NCBI GenBank assembly: GCA_900115795.1
Contig: FOXT01000004.1
Span: 369,905 to 433,904, forward strand
DNA length: 64,000 nucleotides
From: Lachnospiraceae bacterium XBB1006
GTDB taxonomy: Bacteria; Bacillota; Clostridia; Lachnospirales; Lachnospiraceae
Direction of reading: 5' to 3'
Shown here: in pieces, positions 47,201 to 55,397 of the stretch
Layout: each line of letters starts with the position of its first letter
Numbering within the stretch: position 1 is the stretch's first letter
Translations under genes and position numbers: made by a program
Notes under the pieces: generated by a model
Told to the model about the DNA's origin: nothing
Databases searched by the model: none
What the model saw: only the letters and a program-made list of their open reading frames with translations

Positions 47201-48037
47201 CTCAATTATTTTTCTTAGTATCTTTGCACTTCCAATCACGTCGTCCCATTCTAGATTACCTACGTAATAGTTAGTCTTTCGGTAGTTATTCCACTGTTGC
47301 CTCATCACTCCGTCATCTGCTATCTTATTGATAACATCATCAATCGTCGCAATCTGCTCTGTAGATTTTCTTCTCTTACATGTAGCATAAAAAGCATTTT
47401 TTAGTATAGCTCTATCAGCAGTCACCACCTCTTGTTTAAGCAAAACATGTATATCATAGAAATCTCTCATTCTTGTATTAGCTTCCGCTCTTACCATAAT
47501 AGTTTCAAGTTTTTCGGCTAATAGTGTTTCCAAATTATACGCCCAAAGATCAATTGACCTATCCTCAATAATAAGTGGCAGCTTATATGCTATTGCCCTT
47601 GGTGTAATCTCGTCACCGGTTGAAATATCTATCTTAATGGTCTGTTTTAACTTATCCATAGTGCATTCAATCATGAAACGAACACCTTCGTACTCGTGGC
47701 CTTCCATAATATCCTGCACCTTCGTTATTCGAAAAGCAACTCCATCTTCTAATTCAATCGCCATTATTTCTTCTAAAATTCTTTGTGCTGACTCTTTATT
47801 TAAGGGAAGTGATTTTACAGTAGTATCTACATCCATAGTTGAACGCATATCCACACCAACTAATGAAGACACTAGAAGGCCGCCCTTTAGCACAAAGTTA
47901 TCTCTATACTTTGATAAAGAAACTCTCTCCAAAAGTCGTTCCATCAGATATATTCTCAGCATTATCTGGGATTTATCACTATTTCCACCTGCCTTGTTTT
48001 TTATCTTTGCCTTTACGGCTGTAGCACTTTTAATCAT
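47198..48037 (-). CDS. abiEii: AbiEii-type nucleotidyltransferase toxin
   Basis: 279 residues. The nucleotidyltransferase core is clear: FVLKGGLLVSSLVGVDMRST then MDVDTTV, giving the GG...R.T.D.D motif, followed by IKIDISTGDEITPR and LLAEKLETIMVR. AbiEii proteins modify tRNA or block growth and cause abortive infection with AbiEi as antitoxin (type IV). Its ATG overlaps the stop of the antitoxin gene by four bases. The protein appears full length and its key residues are present. Confidence 0.92.
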   Translation of the reverse strand: MIKSATAVKAKIKNKAGGNSDKSQIMLRIYLMERLLERVSLSKYRDNFVLKGGLLVSSLVGVDMRSTMDVDTTVKSLPLNKESAQRILEEIMAIELEDGVAFRITKVQDIMEGHEYEGVRFMIECTMDKLKQTIKIDISTGDEITPRAIAYKLPLIIEDRSIDLWAYNLETLLAEKLETIMVRAEANTRMRDFYDIHVLLKQEVVTADRAILKNAFYATCKRRKSTEQIATIDDVINKIADDGVMRQQWNNYRKTNYYVGNLEWDDVIGSAKILRKIIE

Positions 48038-48627
48038 AATAATACCTCTGTATATTGTCTCACCTTATCTGAAATCCTCATAATCTCGGAATATTTCATA
48101 AGGTTATGAATATTTTTATCACCATCAGTAAAATAAGATGTCAAAGCCATTTGAAATACTTGAATATCCATCTTATTTTTATTCTTGATAATATCGCAAA
48201 TACAACGTTCTCTATCATAGATTCGTACTGTATTTCCGGTGAATGTCTGTGCATGCGTTAATCCAAGCTCTAACCACTCCGGTCTTACCGTATGAACTAC
48301 AACACCATTATCTTTTAGATGTTTCGCATTATATCCTCTCCCGACAGTAATGACCGGCGAAAAAGGTTCTCTATCAGAAAGATTATGCATATACAAAGCG
48401 GACTCATGTGAAAAAACAATTTTCCTGTTACGAAGCTGCAATAAATACAATCTATCTTCCCAAGCATCAGACGAAATATATACACCAGGTGCTAGTTTTT
48501 CCATTTCATTTTTACGGACATACTCCATAACAGTATACTTTGATACTCCTTCATTTTGAGCATCTATTAGTCGAATATATCCGTTCTGTTCTTCAAGTAG
48601 CTTATCAAGGATATTTTCTTCATCCAT
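48034..48627 (-). CDS. abiEi: AbiEi-type antitoxin/transcription repressor
   Basis: 197 residues from the ATG at 48627 (AAAGGGG eight bases upstream). The N-terminal winged helix (LLEEQNGYIRLIDAQNEGVS, KYTVMEYVRKN) is followed by the AbiEi domain with PGVYISSDAWEDRLYLLQLR and a FSHESALYMHNLSD core. AbiEi binds repeats in its own promoter and neutralises AbiEii. Four repeats of the right kind overlap the promoter upstream. Confidence 0.92.
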   Translation of the reverse strand: MDEENILDKLLEEQNGYIRLIDAQNEGVSKYTVMEYVRKNEMEKLAPGVYISSDAWEDRLYLLQLRNRKIVFSHESALYMHNLSDREPFSPVITVGRGYNAKHLKDNGVVVHTVRPEWLELGLTHAQTFTGNTVRIYDRERCICDIIKNKNKMDIQVFQMALTSYFTDGDKNIHNLMKYSEIMRISDKVRQYTEVLL

Positions 48628-48636
48628 GTAATCAAC

Positions 48637-48718
48637 CCCTTTCGCTACAATTTTAAATTCTAGTAGCGAGAAAGTCAATACTTTTTCGCTATATAATCAT
48701 ATTTTTGTAGCGAAAAAG
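48637..48718 (-). promoter_or_regulatory. AbiE promoter with four operator repeats
   Basis: Promoter on the minus strand: TTGACT (48673-48678), 17 bases, TAAAAT (48650-48655). An 11-base unit TAGCGAAAAAG (variants) occurs four times: 48637-48647 (inverted), 48664-48674, 48681-48691 (inverted), 48708-48718. One copy lies in the spacer, one lies just upstream of the -35 box, one lies after the -10 box and one is farther upstream. This is the layout for cooperative autorepression. Confidence 0.85.
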
Positions 48719-48800
48719 CAAATAAAGAAACCTTTTATACCATTGGAATTTTTACAAAATAAAAACTAATTTCGGTGATTTATCCACCAACGCATAATTC

Positions 48801-48833
48801 GACCAATCCGGAGCTAGATTCCAGATTGGTCGC
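48801..48833 (+). repeat. Palindrome 1 upstream of the DUF4143 ATPase gene
   Basis: GACCAATCCGGA..TTCCAGATTGGTC forms a stem of about 7 base pairs plus inner pairs and is followed by GCTTTTTG, so it can also act as a terminator on the plus strand. It is related to palindrome 2 at 48873-48905 (23 of 33 positions identical). Confidence 0.75.
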
Positions 48834-48841
48834 TTTTTGAC

Positions 48842-48870
48842 TTGAAATAATATACGCAGCATGATATAAT
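48842..48870 (+). promoter_or_regulatory. Promoter of the DUF4143 ATPase gene
   Basis: TTGAAA, 17-base spacer, TATAAT. The predicted transcript start lies inside palindrome 2. Confidence 0.8.
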
Positions 48871-48872
48871 AT

Positions 48873-48905
48873 GACTAATACGGAATATAATTCCGCATTA
48901 GTCGC
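48873..48905 (+). repeat. Palindrome 2 at the transcript start of the ATPase gene
   Basis: GACTAATACGGAAT..ATTCCGCATTAGTC is a near-perfect 31-base palindrome, 15 bases before the ribosome site AAGGAG. The outer stem differs from palindrome 1 by a C-G to T-A pair, a compensated change. Confidence 0.8.
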
Positions 48906-48925
48906 ATTTCATTAAGGAGATTATT

Positions 48926-50185
48926 ATGGAATATATTAAACGAACCATTGAAGATGTAGTAGAACATTCAGCCAAAACCTTCAAGTGTGTGCTGATAACA
49001 GGTGCAAGACAAACCGGAAAGTCAACTTTGATGAAACATTTGTACCCAAATGTAAAACAAGTATCCTTTGATGACCCTTTCGTTGAGGAACAAGCGAAAA
49101 ACAATCCCGAAATGTTTCTTTCATTAAATGAACCACCGGTTTTTTTAGATGAGATTCAACATGTTCCATCTTTATTTCGATATATAAAACAATCTAGCGA
49201 TGACCGTGATTCAAAAGGACTATATTATCTTTCCGGCTCTCAACCATTTAAACTTATGGAATTAGTATCTGATTCACTCGCCGGGAGAGTAGCAATTATT
49301 GAATTACCTCCACTATCGCTTAGAGAGATTATGAAAAGCAGCTATACAAAACCATTTCTTCCAACAATGGAATACGTAAAGGATCGAAATAAAGAGGCCA
49401 CCAAACCAAATAATATATGGGAAATAATCCACCGCGGTGGATACCCTGAAATGCAGAACCCAGATATGGATTGGGCAATGTTTTTTGCGAGCTATGTTAA
49501 AACTTATTTAGAGCGTGACGTAAGAGAACTAGCTGCTGTCCAGGATTTGGATGCATTTCTCAGATTTATGGTTGCCTGCGCTGCCAGAACTGGTCAGATG
49601 CTTAATTATGCAAATATTGCCGAGGAAGTAGGCAAGGATGCCAATACCATTAAAAAGTGGATTTCCATTTTGGAAGCCTCTGGCATAATATATATTCTCG
49701 AACCATTTGCAAATAGTGCTATAAAACGTGCTATAAAAACGCCAAAACTATACTTTAGAGATACTGGATTGGCAGCATATCTTACACGATGGCTAACTCC
49801 TGAAACTCTGGCGACAGGCGCAATGAGTGGAGAATTTTTTGAGACATTTGTGATTTCTGAAATTCTAAAAAGCTATTCGAACCGCGGTTTAGATTATCGA
49901 TACTTTGTATCCTATTATAGAGGCAAGGATAAGAAAAAAATCAAAAAAAACGGCGAAGAAACTTTTGAAGAAGCTGAAATTGACTTTATTATTGAGCAAG
50001 ATGGCGTTTTATATCCTATTGAGATCAAGCAAAGTGCAAATGTTTCAGCTGATATGACATCTGCCTTCCAAATACTAGACAAGATACCAGAAAAGAAAAG
50101 AGGCACAGGCGCAGTTGTATGTATGTGCTCCATGCCAGGTGCTCTAAGAGAAAACATACTACAAATTCCATATTGGTTCATTTAG
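48926..50185 (+). CDS. AAA ATPase with DUF4143-type C-terminus
   Basis: 419 residues on the plus strand, against its neighbours. Walker A GARQTGKST (about 27-35), Walker B VFLDEIQ, a sensor-like YYLSGSQPFKL, GRVAIIELPPLSLREI, then an arginine/winged-helix part and a C-terminal domain with GEFFETFVISEI and EIDFIIEQDGVLYPIEIK (PD-D/E-x-K-like D-ExK pattern). This architecture is common in anaerobes, its function is unknown, and it is frequent in accessory DNA. AAGGAG seven bases upstream supports the start. A broken second copy of a related family lies at 54929-55304. Confidence 0.88.
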   Translation: MEYIKRTIEDVVEHSAKTFKCVLITGARQTGKSTLMKHLYPNVKQVSFDDPFVEEQAKNNPEMFLSLNEPPVFLDEIQHVPSLFRYIKQSSDDRDSKGLYYLSGSQPFKLMELVSDSLAGRVAIIELPPLSLREIMKSSYTKPFLPTMEYVKDRNKEATKPNNIWEIIHRGGYPEMQNPDMDWAMFFASYVKTYLERDVRELAAVQDLDAFLRFMVACAARTGQMLNYANIAEEVGKDANTIKKWISILEASGIIYILEPFANSAIKRAIKTPKLYFRDTGLAAYLTRWLTPETLATGAMSGEFFETFVISEILKSYSNRGLDYRYFVSYYRGKDKKKIKKNGEETFEEAEIDFIIEQDGVLYPIEIKQSANVSADMTSAFQILDKIPEKKRGTGAVVCMCSMPGALRENILQIPYWFI

Positions 50186-50234
50186 AAAACATTGCGATGT
50201 ACACATTTTCCTGCCCCCCCGCACACTTACCTTT

Positions 50235-50487
50235 CTATTTTTGATTGCCTGTCCCCCAACCGTGATTCTCGCCGGCATTTGTCCTTTTGTTCTGTGCCAT
50301 AACACCCGCCAACGGATGCGGAACATAAGGTTCTTCCAGATAAGCAATCTCGGAATCCTTAAGCTCCATATTCACCGCCTTTACAGCACCCTCAATATGA
50401 TGGAGCTTTGTTGTGCCCACAACAGGAGCAGTTACTTTTGTAAGAAGCCAAGATGCAACTCTGCTGTGTCCTTTCGTGATATTCTGG
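50235..50487 (-). pseudogene. C-terminal fragment of an aldo/keto reductase
   Basis: The minus strand reads SRVASWLLTKVTAPVVGTTK, then LHHIEGAVKAVNMELKDSEI and YLEEPYVPHPLAGVM to a stop. VTAPVVGTTK and EEPYVPHP are the cofactor-binding end and tail of aldo/keto reductases. The barrel start with the catalytic Tyr/Lys is gone. Confidence 0.85.
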
Positions 50488-50520
50488 CTGTCTCATGGCA
50501 AAGCTGCGATTTTTGCAGCA

Positions 50521-51651
50521 TCATATAGGATTACCTCTTTCCACTTTTTCCACAAGTTCCTGTTCTGCCAAAAGCTCCACCGGATATGGATAGGTCTTCA
50601 TGCACTTTTGCAGCCGCAAATAGATTTCATCCGCTTTTGCCTTATTCTTCTCAACCAAAAGCGCATATGTATACGCTGTCCTGAGCGCCGAAGGATAATT
50701 TCGCATAACTTTCATGATTTTCACCACTTCCTTCGTCATCAGTGCTTTCGCCTCTTCCGGTGTATTCTTAATAGCGAGTGCGATGTAAATCCGGTCGCAC
50801 AGCATCAGATTCCGATGGAGTCCCACAATTCCGCTATCAATTGCGGTCAAATGCGCCATCAGTGCATCGGCTTCTTCAAAACGCTGCTGATCCATAAGAC
50901 GATTGGCCGCAAGTACACCGATTGTTGCTATGTTCGCATTTTTCATCGCCTCATCACTTGGCACCACAAACCAGTCCGCAGGCATCTGCGCCACCCGAAC
51001 ACCTTTTGCCGTCTGCTCTAAAACCTTCAACTGTATCCATAAAGCCCGCTGAGCTTCCGGATTTTTGGTCAGTTCAAGCGCATTCTTTCCATCATTATTC
51101 ACCATTGCCAGACGAAGCGGCATACCATTCAGGATAGCTGTTCCCGCCCCACACGCAGCCAGGAAGAGCAAAAACACTTTTCCCCACCGCACAATGGGAC
51201 AAGCCAGCGCAAGCACCAGGAATAAAGGTGCTGATACTGCGTTAAAAATAGTACCTCCCATAAGATAAAGTTTCACCGGAATTTTTCCATCCTTCATATC
51301 CGGCGGCCCCATTAAACATTGTCCACCGGTTCCCGGAATTCGCATATGCCGAAGAACCATACGTCCATCCTGCTTCATCCACATCATCCCTAAAATGCGA
51401 AAGGACAAAAACTTATATCCGGTCAGAAGTCCAAAAACAAGATGTCCGGTCTCATGAATAACAATTTGAATCAGGATTGCGGCATAAAAAAACAGCACCG
51501 TCCATACCATCGTATTCCCCAGCTCCTGCAAGGACATTTTTTTCACGTCAAGGAAATGGGCCCACATCACTCCACAGGCTGCCCCTATCAATATGGAAAG
51601 CAAAATCGTAATTCCCTTCCCTTTTGTTTTATTCTCTCTCTTTTTCTTCAT
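50521..51651 (-). CDS. Membrane zinc peptidase, M50-like
   Basis: 376 residues. About four spans in the first 200 residues; the second contains QIVIHETGHLVFGLLTGY with the HExxH metal-binding motif, and a later membrane part has NAVSAPLF and LNGMPLRLAMVNNDGKN, resembling the LDG/NPxxPLDG motif of site-2 proteases. The final 170 residues are helical repeat-like (TPR-like) and cytoplasmic. Small intramembrane proteases of this kind often process peptides or regulators; none is adjacent. Confidence 0.75.
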   Translation of the reverse strand: MKKKRENKTKGKGITILLSILIGAACGVMWAHFLDVKKMSLQELGNTMVWTVLFFYAAILIQIVIHETGHLVFGLLTGYKFLSFRILGMMWMKQDGRMVLRHMRIPGTGGQCLMGPPDMKDGKIPVKLYLMGGTIFNAVSAPLFLVLALACPIVRWGKVFLLFLAACGAGTAILNGMPLRLAMVNNDGKNALELTKNPEAQRALWIQLKVLEQTAKGVRVAQMPADWFVVPSDEAMKNANIATIGVLAANRLMDQQRFEEADALMAHLTAIDSGIVGLHRNLMLCDRIYIALAIKNTPEEAKALMTKEVVKIMKVMRNYPSALRTAYTYALLVEKNKAKADEIYLRLQKCMKTYPYPVELLAEQELVEKVERGNPI

Positions 51652-51676
51652 CTGTCTGCTCCTTTAATATAGTCCC

Positions 51677-51994
51677 TCACTCTACAACTTTCTTCAGAAA
51701 TATCTTCTTCGCAAACCCGCCGCGCTTCTCAGCTTTTCCCGCTCTCACACGCTCCAGTTCTTCCTTCGAAGCTCCCCTGGCCTCAGCGCAGGCATAAATC
51801 ACTTCCAACAAATCTGCAAGTTCTTCTATGTTCTGATCTTTATGATACTCCTCCAATTCCTCATTAAGCTTCGCATCAAGTGCTTTTAAATATCTCTCAT
51901 CAGACAAAATTTCAATTTCGCACTTCTTACCATCCGCTTCAATTATTTCCGGAATTTTATCCCGGACCAATTTGTTATACATTATTTCTGTCAT
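51677..51994 (-). CDS. MazG-like nucleotide pyrophosphohydrolase
   Basis: 105 residues. Begins YNKLVRDKIPEII and carries KLNEELEEYHKDQNIEELAD then LLEVIYACAEARG, the EExxE/ExxD metal-binding helices of all-alpha NTP pyrophosphatases (often named phosphoribosyl-ATP pyrophosphohydrolase-like). No histidine genes are near. The ATG lies 20 bases inside the end of the HNH gene, with AAGGAG ten bases before it, so the two are translated together. Probable role: hydrolysis of a nucleotide linked to the HNH protein's task. Confidence 0.82.
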   Translation of the reverse strand: MTEIMYNKLVRDKIPEIIEADGKKCEIEILSDERYLKALDAKLNEELEEYHKDQNIEELADLLEVIYACAEARGASKEELERVRAGKAEKRGGFAKKIFLKKVVE

Positions 51995-53117
51995 CGTAAA
52001 TCCACTCCTTAAATCCTAACGTCTGCGCCGTTTCATAAACAGGTTTTATCACATGCTCCAGCCTTTCCAAAAACGCATCCCTCGTAAGCCCATCCGCATA
52101 TAATTGATTCCGTATCTCCTGGTTGTTCAGGTGATACGGTGCTATTTTTTCAAATTCACGCGCAATCGACTCATTTTTTGCTTTCAACTCGTACGCACGA
52201 TATTCTATATTGCCAAGGGGTTCAAAATACATCTTCCACGAAGGCAGTAAATTGCTCTTGCTACTATTAATGGACCTCGTTGTAGGATGCAAATTCCACA
52301 ATTCATCATGTGCGACATATTGCCACGGCACAAAATGATCCACCGATATCGTTACGTCCTTCAAAAGTTCCGCCCCATAAATATCCCGCAAAGAAGGATC
52401 CACTTGAACAATCAGTTTCCAATACTTTCTGACACGCTCAATATCTCTGGCCGCAGGAGCCTCGATTTTCTCCGCGATTCCGGGAACACTCGGATTCTTA
52501 TTCTGCAGATACTGAATAAGCTTCAACTGTTCCCAGCCTTTCAAAATTTCCTTATGCCGGAACAAATACTCCGCCCACAATGCGTCCACTTCAATTTCCG
52601 TGCCCAGCCCCGATACCAGGACAAAATAATACATTAACCTTCTCTGGCGATTAATCGCTTCCGTAAGATTCTTTTTCGACCCATTCCACATATTTCTTTC
52701 GATTTGAACCTCATCATAAAAAGGAACCTGCAAACGATAAGGCACGTTCAACGTCAAATCGGATTTATACTTCACGATTTTTTTATCATCTGTATTCTGC
52801 AAAAAATCGATTATCTGCTCCCTCTTCTCCGAGCTTCGAAAATCATATTCCGCAAAAATATACTTCACCACTTCTTCCAGATTATCCGTGATGCCAAGCG
52901 GTCCAAGCCGCAAATGATACTCCGTTACCATATACCAGGCATCCGCAATCATTTCGTTGATCAGTTCGTCAAACGTAAACCGTGTATGCTTCCCGTCCAA
53001 TTTGTCAAGAATTGCTTGAAACCAAAAGAATTTATAGCAATTGGTCGTGTTGTCAAAAAGTCTGCTCAAATAGCTAATATTCAGTTCGTCCGAATGGGGT
53101 AAAAGTGTATTTTCCAT
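51975..53117 (-). CDS. HNH endonuclease domain protein
   Basis: 380 residues; a GTG nine bases upstream is an alternative start. Residues 1-260 are mostly helical without known motifs. The HNH core is ISVDHFVPWQYVAHDELWNL then HPTTRSINSSKSNLLP (Asp-His...Asn...His...Asn...Lys), a complete beta-beta-alpha-metal site. The last 100 residues are helical. It overlaps the MazG-like gene. Upstream, a fragment of another gene ends six bases from the longer start, and that gene is cut by a MITE-like element. The set looks like a defence or modification operon that lost its first gene. Confidence 0.85.
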   Translation of the reverse strand: MENTLLPHSDELNISYLSRLFDNTTNCYKFFWFQAILDKLDGKHTRFTFDELINEMIADAWYMVTEYHLRLGPLGITDNLEEVVKYIFAEYDFRSSEKREQIIDFLQNTDDKKIVKYKSDLTLNVPYRLQVPFYDEVQIERNMWNGSKKNLTEAINRQRRLMYYFVLVSGLGTEIEVDALWAEYLFRHKEILKGWEQLKLIQYLQNKNPSVPGIAEKIEAPAARDIERVRKYWKLIVQVDPSLRDIYGAELLKDVTISVDHFVPWQYVAHDELWNLHPTTRSINSSKSNLLPSWKMYFEPLGNIEYRAYELKAKNESIAREFEKIAPYHLNNQEIRNQLYADGLTRDAFLERLEHVIKPVYETAQTLGFKEWIYDDRNNV

Positions 53118-53136
53118 GGGTATCACTGCTTTCTAA

Positions 53137-53238
53137 TCAACTAATTATCTCTGATTCAAGTTCTTTCAAGCATTCGATTATTTGCTCAAATGCAGGATAA
53201 TCTCCGTAAATCATATTTTTTTCAAACCTACAAAACAA
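53137..53238 (-). pseudogene. 3' end of a gene truncated by the MITE-like element
   Basis: The minus strand reads CRFEKNMIYGDYPAFEQIIE then CLKELESEIIS and a stop, directly ahead of the HNH gene. The frame enters straight from the right edge of the element at 53239. A real ending is suggested by the acidic helical sequence and close spacing to the next gene; the family is not recognised. Confidence 0.55.
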
Positions 53239-53699
53239 GAGGCTGTCGCACTAAGTATTTAGCGCGAGTCCACTTTTATTGCACTATATTACGCTTGGGA
53301 TTGCCAAGTATGGAGCTTAAAGTCGTAGCATACATTCCTTTTCAAACTTTTTCACAAATTCGAACGTAATCAGAAATTACCGGATTTTATTTTTACCGTC
53401 AATACTACCGTTTTTTTGGCTTTGGCACGTAACCTTTTAGCCATTTGCCTCATTCCCTTACCTTCTTTTTTCTTAATTTCCTAAATTAGCACGTAAAACC
53501 ACTCAGAACAAGAGTTTCTTTTACCTTCCAAACAAATCATTTTGCCCATTTGGCGCGGAAACGGTATTTTTTAGTTACGTTCCTACTTACGTATATCCAT
53601 AGATTCGCATGTAAAAATCAAATCCCATGGTTTATTCTCCGCATATCACCTGCGAAATTAGCGGGAGTGGGACACTCAGTATTTAATACGACAGCTCCT
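53239..53699. mobile_element. MITE-like element or decayed IS
   Basis: Imperfect terminal inverted repeats of about 30 bases: GAGGCTGTCGCACTAAGTAT at 53239 and, on the other strand, GGAGCTGTCGTATTAAATAC from 53698. The 400 bases between have no transposase frame. The ends resemble GGCTGTCGCA-type IS ends seen in clostridia (family recollection). It interrupts the gene upstream of the HNH gene. Confidence 0.65.
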
Positions 53700-53790
53700 T
53701 GCTTTGCAATAATAGTCATTTCCCGAAAAAACACCCATCTCTGGCTAAAGCTCTTTTAGCTTACTCTGATTTTTCCGTCACGGGAAGTCA

Positions 53791-54252
53791 TTACACCGGC
53801 TCTCCTATCGATTTATCACCTGTTACACGCTCCCCGAGTTTATTTGCCCACCGTTCTGGATATGCAGAAAAATAAGATATCTGTTCCCTTTCTCGCTTCT
53901 TCACAAATATCGGAACAAAGCTCCACGCAATTGATGGAATTCCAATAAATAGTAAATATGCTGGTCCAAACATCAAAGACTGGATTGTATGTCCATATTC
54001 GTGCACCAAAAGCATTCGGGAGAACTCCTCTTCCGAATAGCGCTCCATCTGTGATGAGTAAAAGCAAAATGGATCATCTGAAACAAACACAAATAACCCT
54101 AATGATAAACTGGATTTACTATGCCAAATAGTTACAACAGCCCCCTTATAAAAGTAATGCATACATCCCATGTTAACCATAAAATAGATAAGTCCAACCA
54201 GTGTCTGTGGCAGTCCCCATACACACTGTAGTATCAAGTATAATAATCTCAT
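53791..54252 (-). CDS. Small membrane protein with HExxH motif
   Basis: 153 residues from the second of two adjacent ATGs (AGGAG five bases upstream). Two hydrophobic segments at the start (about 3-30), then FYSSQMERYSEEEFSRMLLV and VHEYGHTIQS, a zinc-peptidase-like HExxH, another membrane stretch (LLFIGIPSIAWSFVPIF), and a tail YFSAYPERWANKLGERVTG in which Glu/Trp-Ala may be a third ligand region. Looks like a membrane zincin of unknown role. Next gene also has HExxH. Confidence 0.7.
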   Translation of the reverse strand: MRLLYLILQCVWGLPQTLVGLIYFMVNMGCMHYFYKGAVVTIWHSKSSLSLGLFVFVSDDPFCFYSSQMERYSEEEFSRMLLVHEYGHTIQSLMFGPAYLLFIGIPSIAWSFVPIFVKKREREQISYFSAYPERWANKLGERVTGDKSIGEPV

Positions 54253-54280
54253 CATGTCTCCTGCAAATTTGAATTGACCT

Positions 54281-54357
54281 CGCTCTTTAGAGCGAGGGAT
54301 GCTTCTTGACCGGCAGGTCAAGAAGATGTGATCGGCTCGACAAACTAGAATTTGTCG
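54281..54357. repeat. Cluster of three hairpins
   Basis: Three adjacent palindromes: CCTCGCTCTTTAGAGCGAGG, CTTCTTGACCGGCAGGTCAAG with its last bases AAG, and CGACAAACTAGAATTTGTCG. Hairpin clusters of this kind mark ends of IS200/IS605-type or REP-like elements. The third motif recurs in part at 58938-58958. Confidence 0.7.
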
Positions 54358-54358
54358 C

Positions 54359-54901
54359 TTAATCTTTCATTTGTATTTTTTCGTCAATCAAATCATATAC
54401 CAAAGCATAAACGTCACCTGACACAGGCTGACTAGGTATCCAGAATTCATACAGTTTACGCAGGTCATCCGAATCCCCATAGATCTTTTTTGCCTGTTCA
54501 TAAGCGTACTCATTAGCGTCAACTTCATACGGCTGTCCAAGGTAAATATTTGTAAAATAATCTTCGCCACCTTCTAATTTGCACTCACAGTACTTTCCGT
54601 TAACGATCTTATAGCAAGTGCCATCGTACATAACAATGTATTGAAGGCTGCGTTGGATTGCACTGCTAAATAGATTGGGGCAGAGATACTGAGAAGAATG
54701 TCTCAATTCATGAAAAAGGTAAAAAGCTTTTTTATAATCAGGCGCTTCTTTCAAATAATCTGCATTTATAAATACCGTTTTTGACTCAACATCAAAAATA
54801 CCGTTAGCGGATTCATATCCCGCTGGCATATTGAAGGATAACATCAAGTCCAATTTATTATCATCACGGTATTGATTGAAATATCTTTCGTAGTCAAACA
54901 T
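54359..54901 (-). CDS. Soluble HExxH protein of unknown function
   Basis: 180 residues without signal or span. Core: AGYESANGIFDVESKTVFIN, then FYLFHELRHSSQYLCPNLF with HELRH, and PYEVDANEYAYEQAKKIYG, where Glu/[12 protein letters not shown] resembles the third-ligand helix of ImmA/IrrE-like zincins. Such proteins occur on mobile DNA and may cleave a repressor. The start has no strong ribosome site. Unrelated in sequence to the HExxH membrane protein next to it. Confidence 0.65.
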   Translation of the reverse strand: MFDYERYFNQYRDDNKLDLMLSFNMPAGYESANGIFDVESKTVFINADYLKEAPDYKKAFYLFHELRHSSQYLCPNLFSSAIQRSLQYIVMYDGTCYKIVNGKYCECKLEGGEDYFTNIYLGQPYEVDANEYAYEQAKKIYGDSDDLRKLYEFWIPSQPVSGDVYALVYDLIDEKIQMKD

Positions 54902-54928
54902 CTTTACATCCTTACAAACTCCGATTTG

Positions 54929-55304
54929 TTAGTTTTCATAGCAATTTTCTTTGCCATTTCGCATCTTGTCTAAGTCAACATTCTGAATCTTATTTTTCTC
55001 TACCACATCCTTGATATAGACATTGGTAAAAATATTTTTTTGATATTCTGCCTTTTGGCGTTCCACAGAAAATTGTGCTACCTGTGGTAACCCACCATAT
55101 ATCATATACTCCTCCCAAGCATCATCATAATCTCCCTCATAAACATTATAGAACTCTGCAAAGGATAGGGGATAAATTCTTATCTCATCCCCTCTGCCTC
55201 TAGAATGATTTTCCACATCTCCTGATTCCCGTGATAATCTTTATCATCCCATTATCTTTTCTTATCTTTAACTTTTCAAGGTATTCATCTCTCTTAATCT
55301 CCAA
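54929..55304 (-). pseudogene. Broken DUF4143-type ATPase gene
   Basis: From 55304 the frame reads LEIKRDEYLEKLKIRKDNGM and IKIITGIRRCGKSF, a Walker A start, then stops. The next frame continues with GRGDEIRIYPLSFAEFYNV and EEYMIYGGLPQVAQFS, from the middle of the same kind of protein. The Walker B part between them is deleted and the C-terminus is lost after NVDLDKM. Confidence 0.85.
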
Positions 55305-55397
55305 TCCTTCGGTATCGCCCCAATCCATTCGATACCACTATCTTTTCATCTCTCTCATTTAGAGTAATCTTCCTTTTCGTTTATTTACGATCATCCT

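Noticed and set aside
54281-54357. Complete IS200/IS605 element
   Set aside because: Hairpins resemble such ends, but no tnpA or tnpB frame is found within reach.
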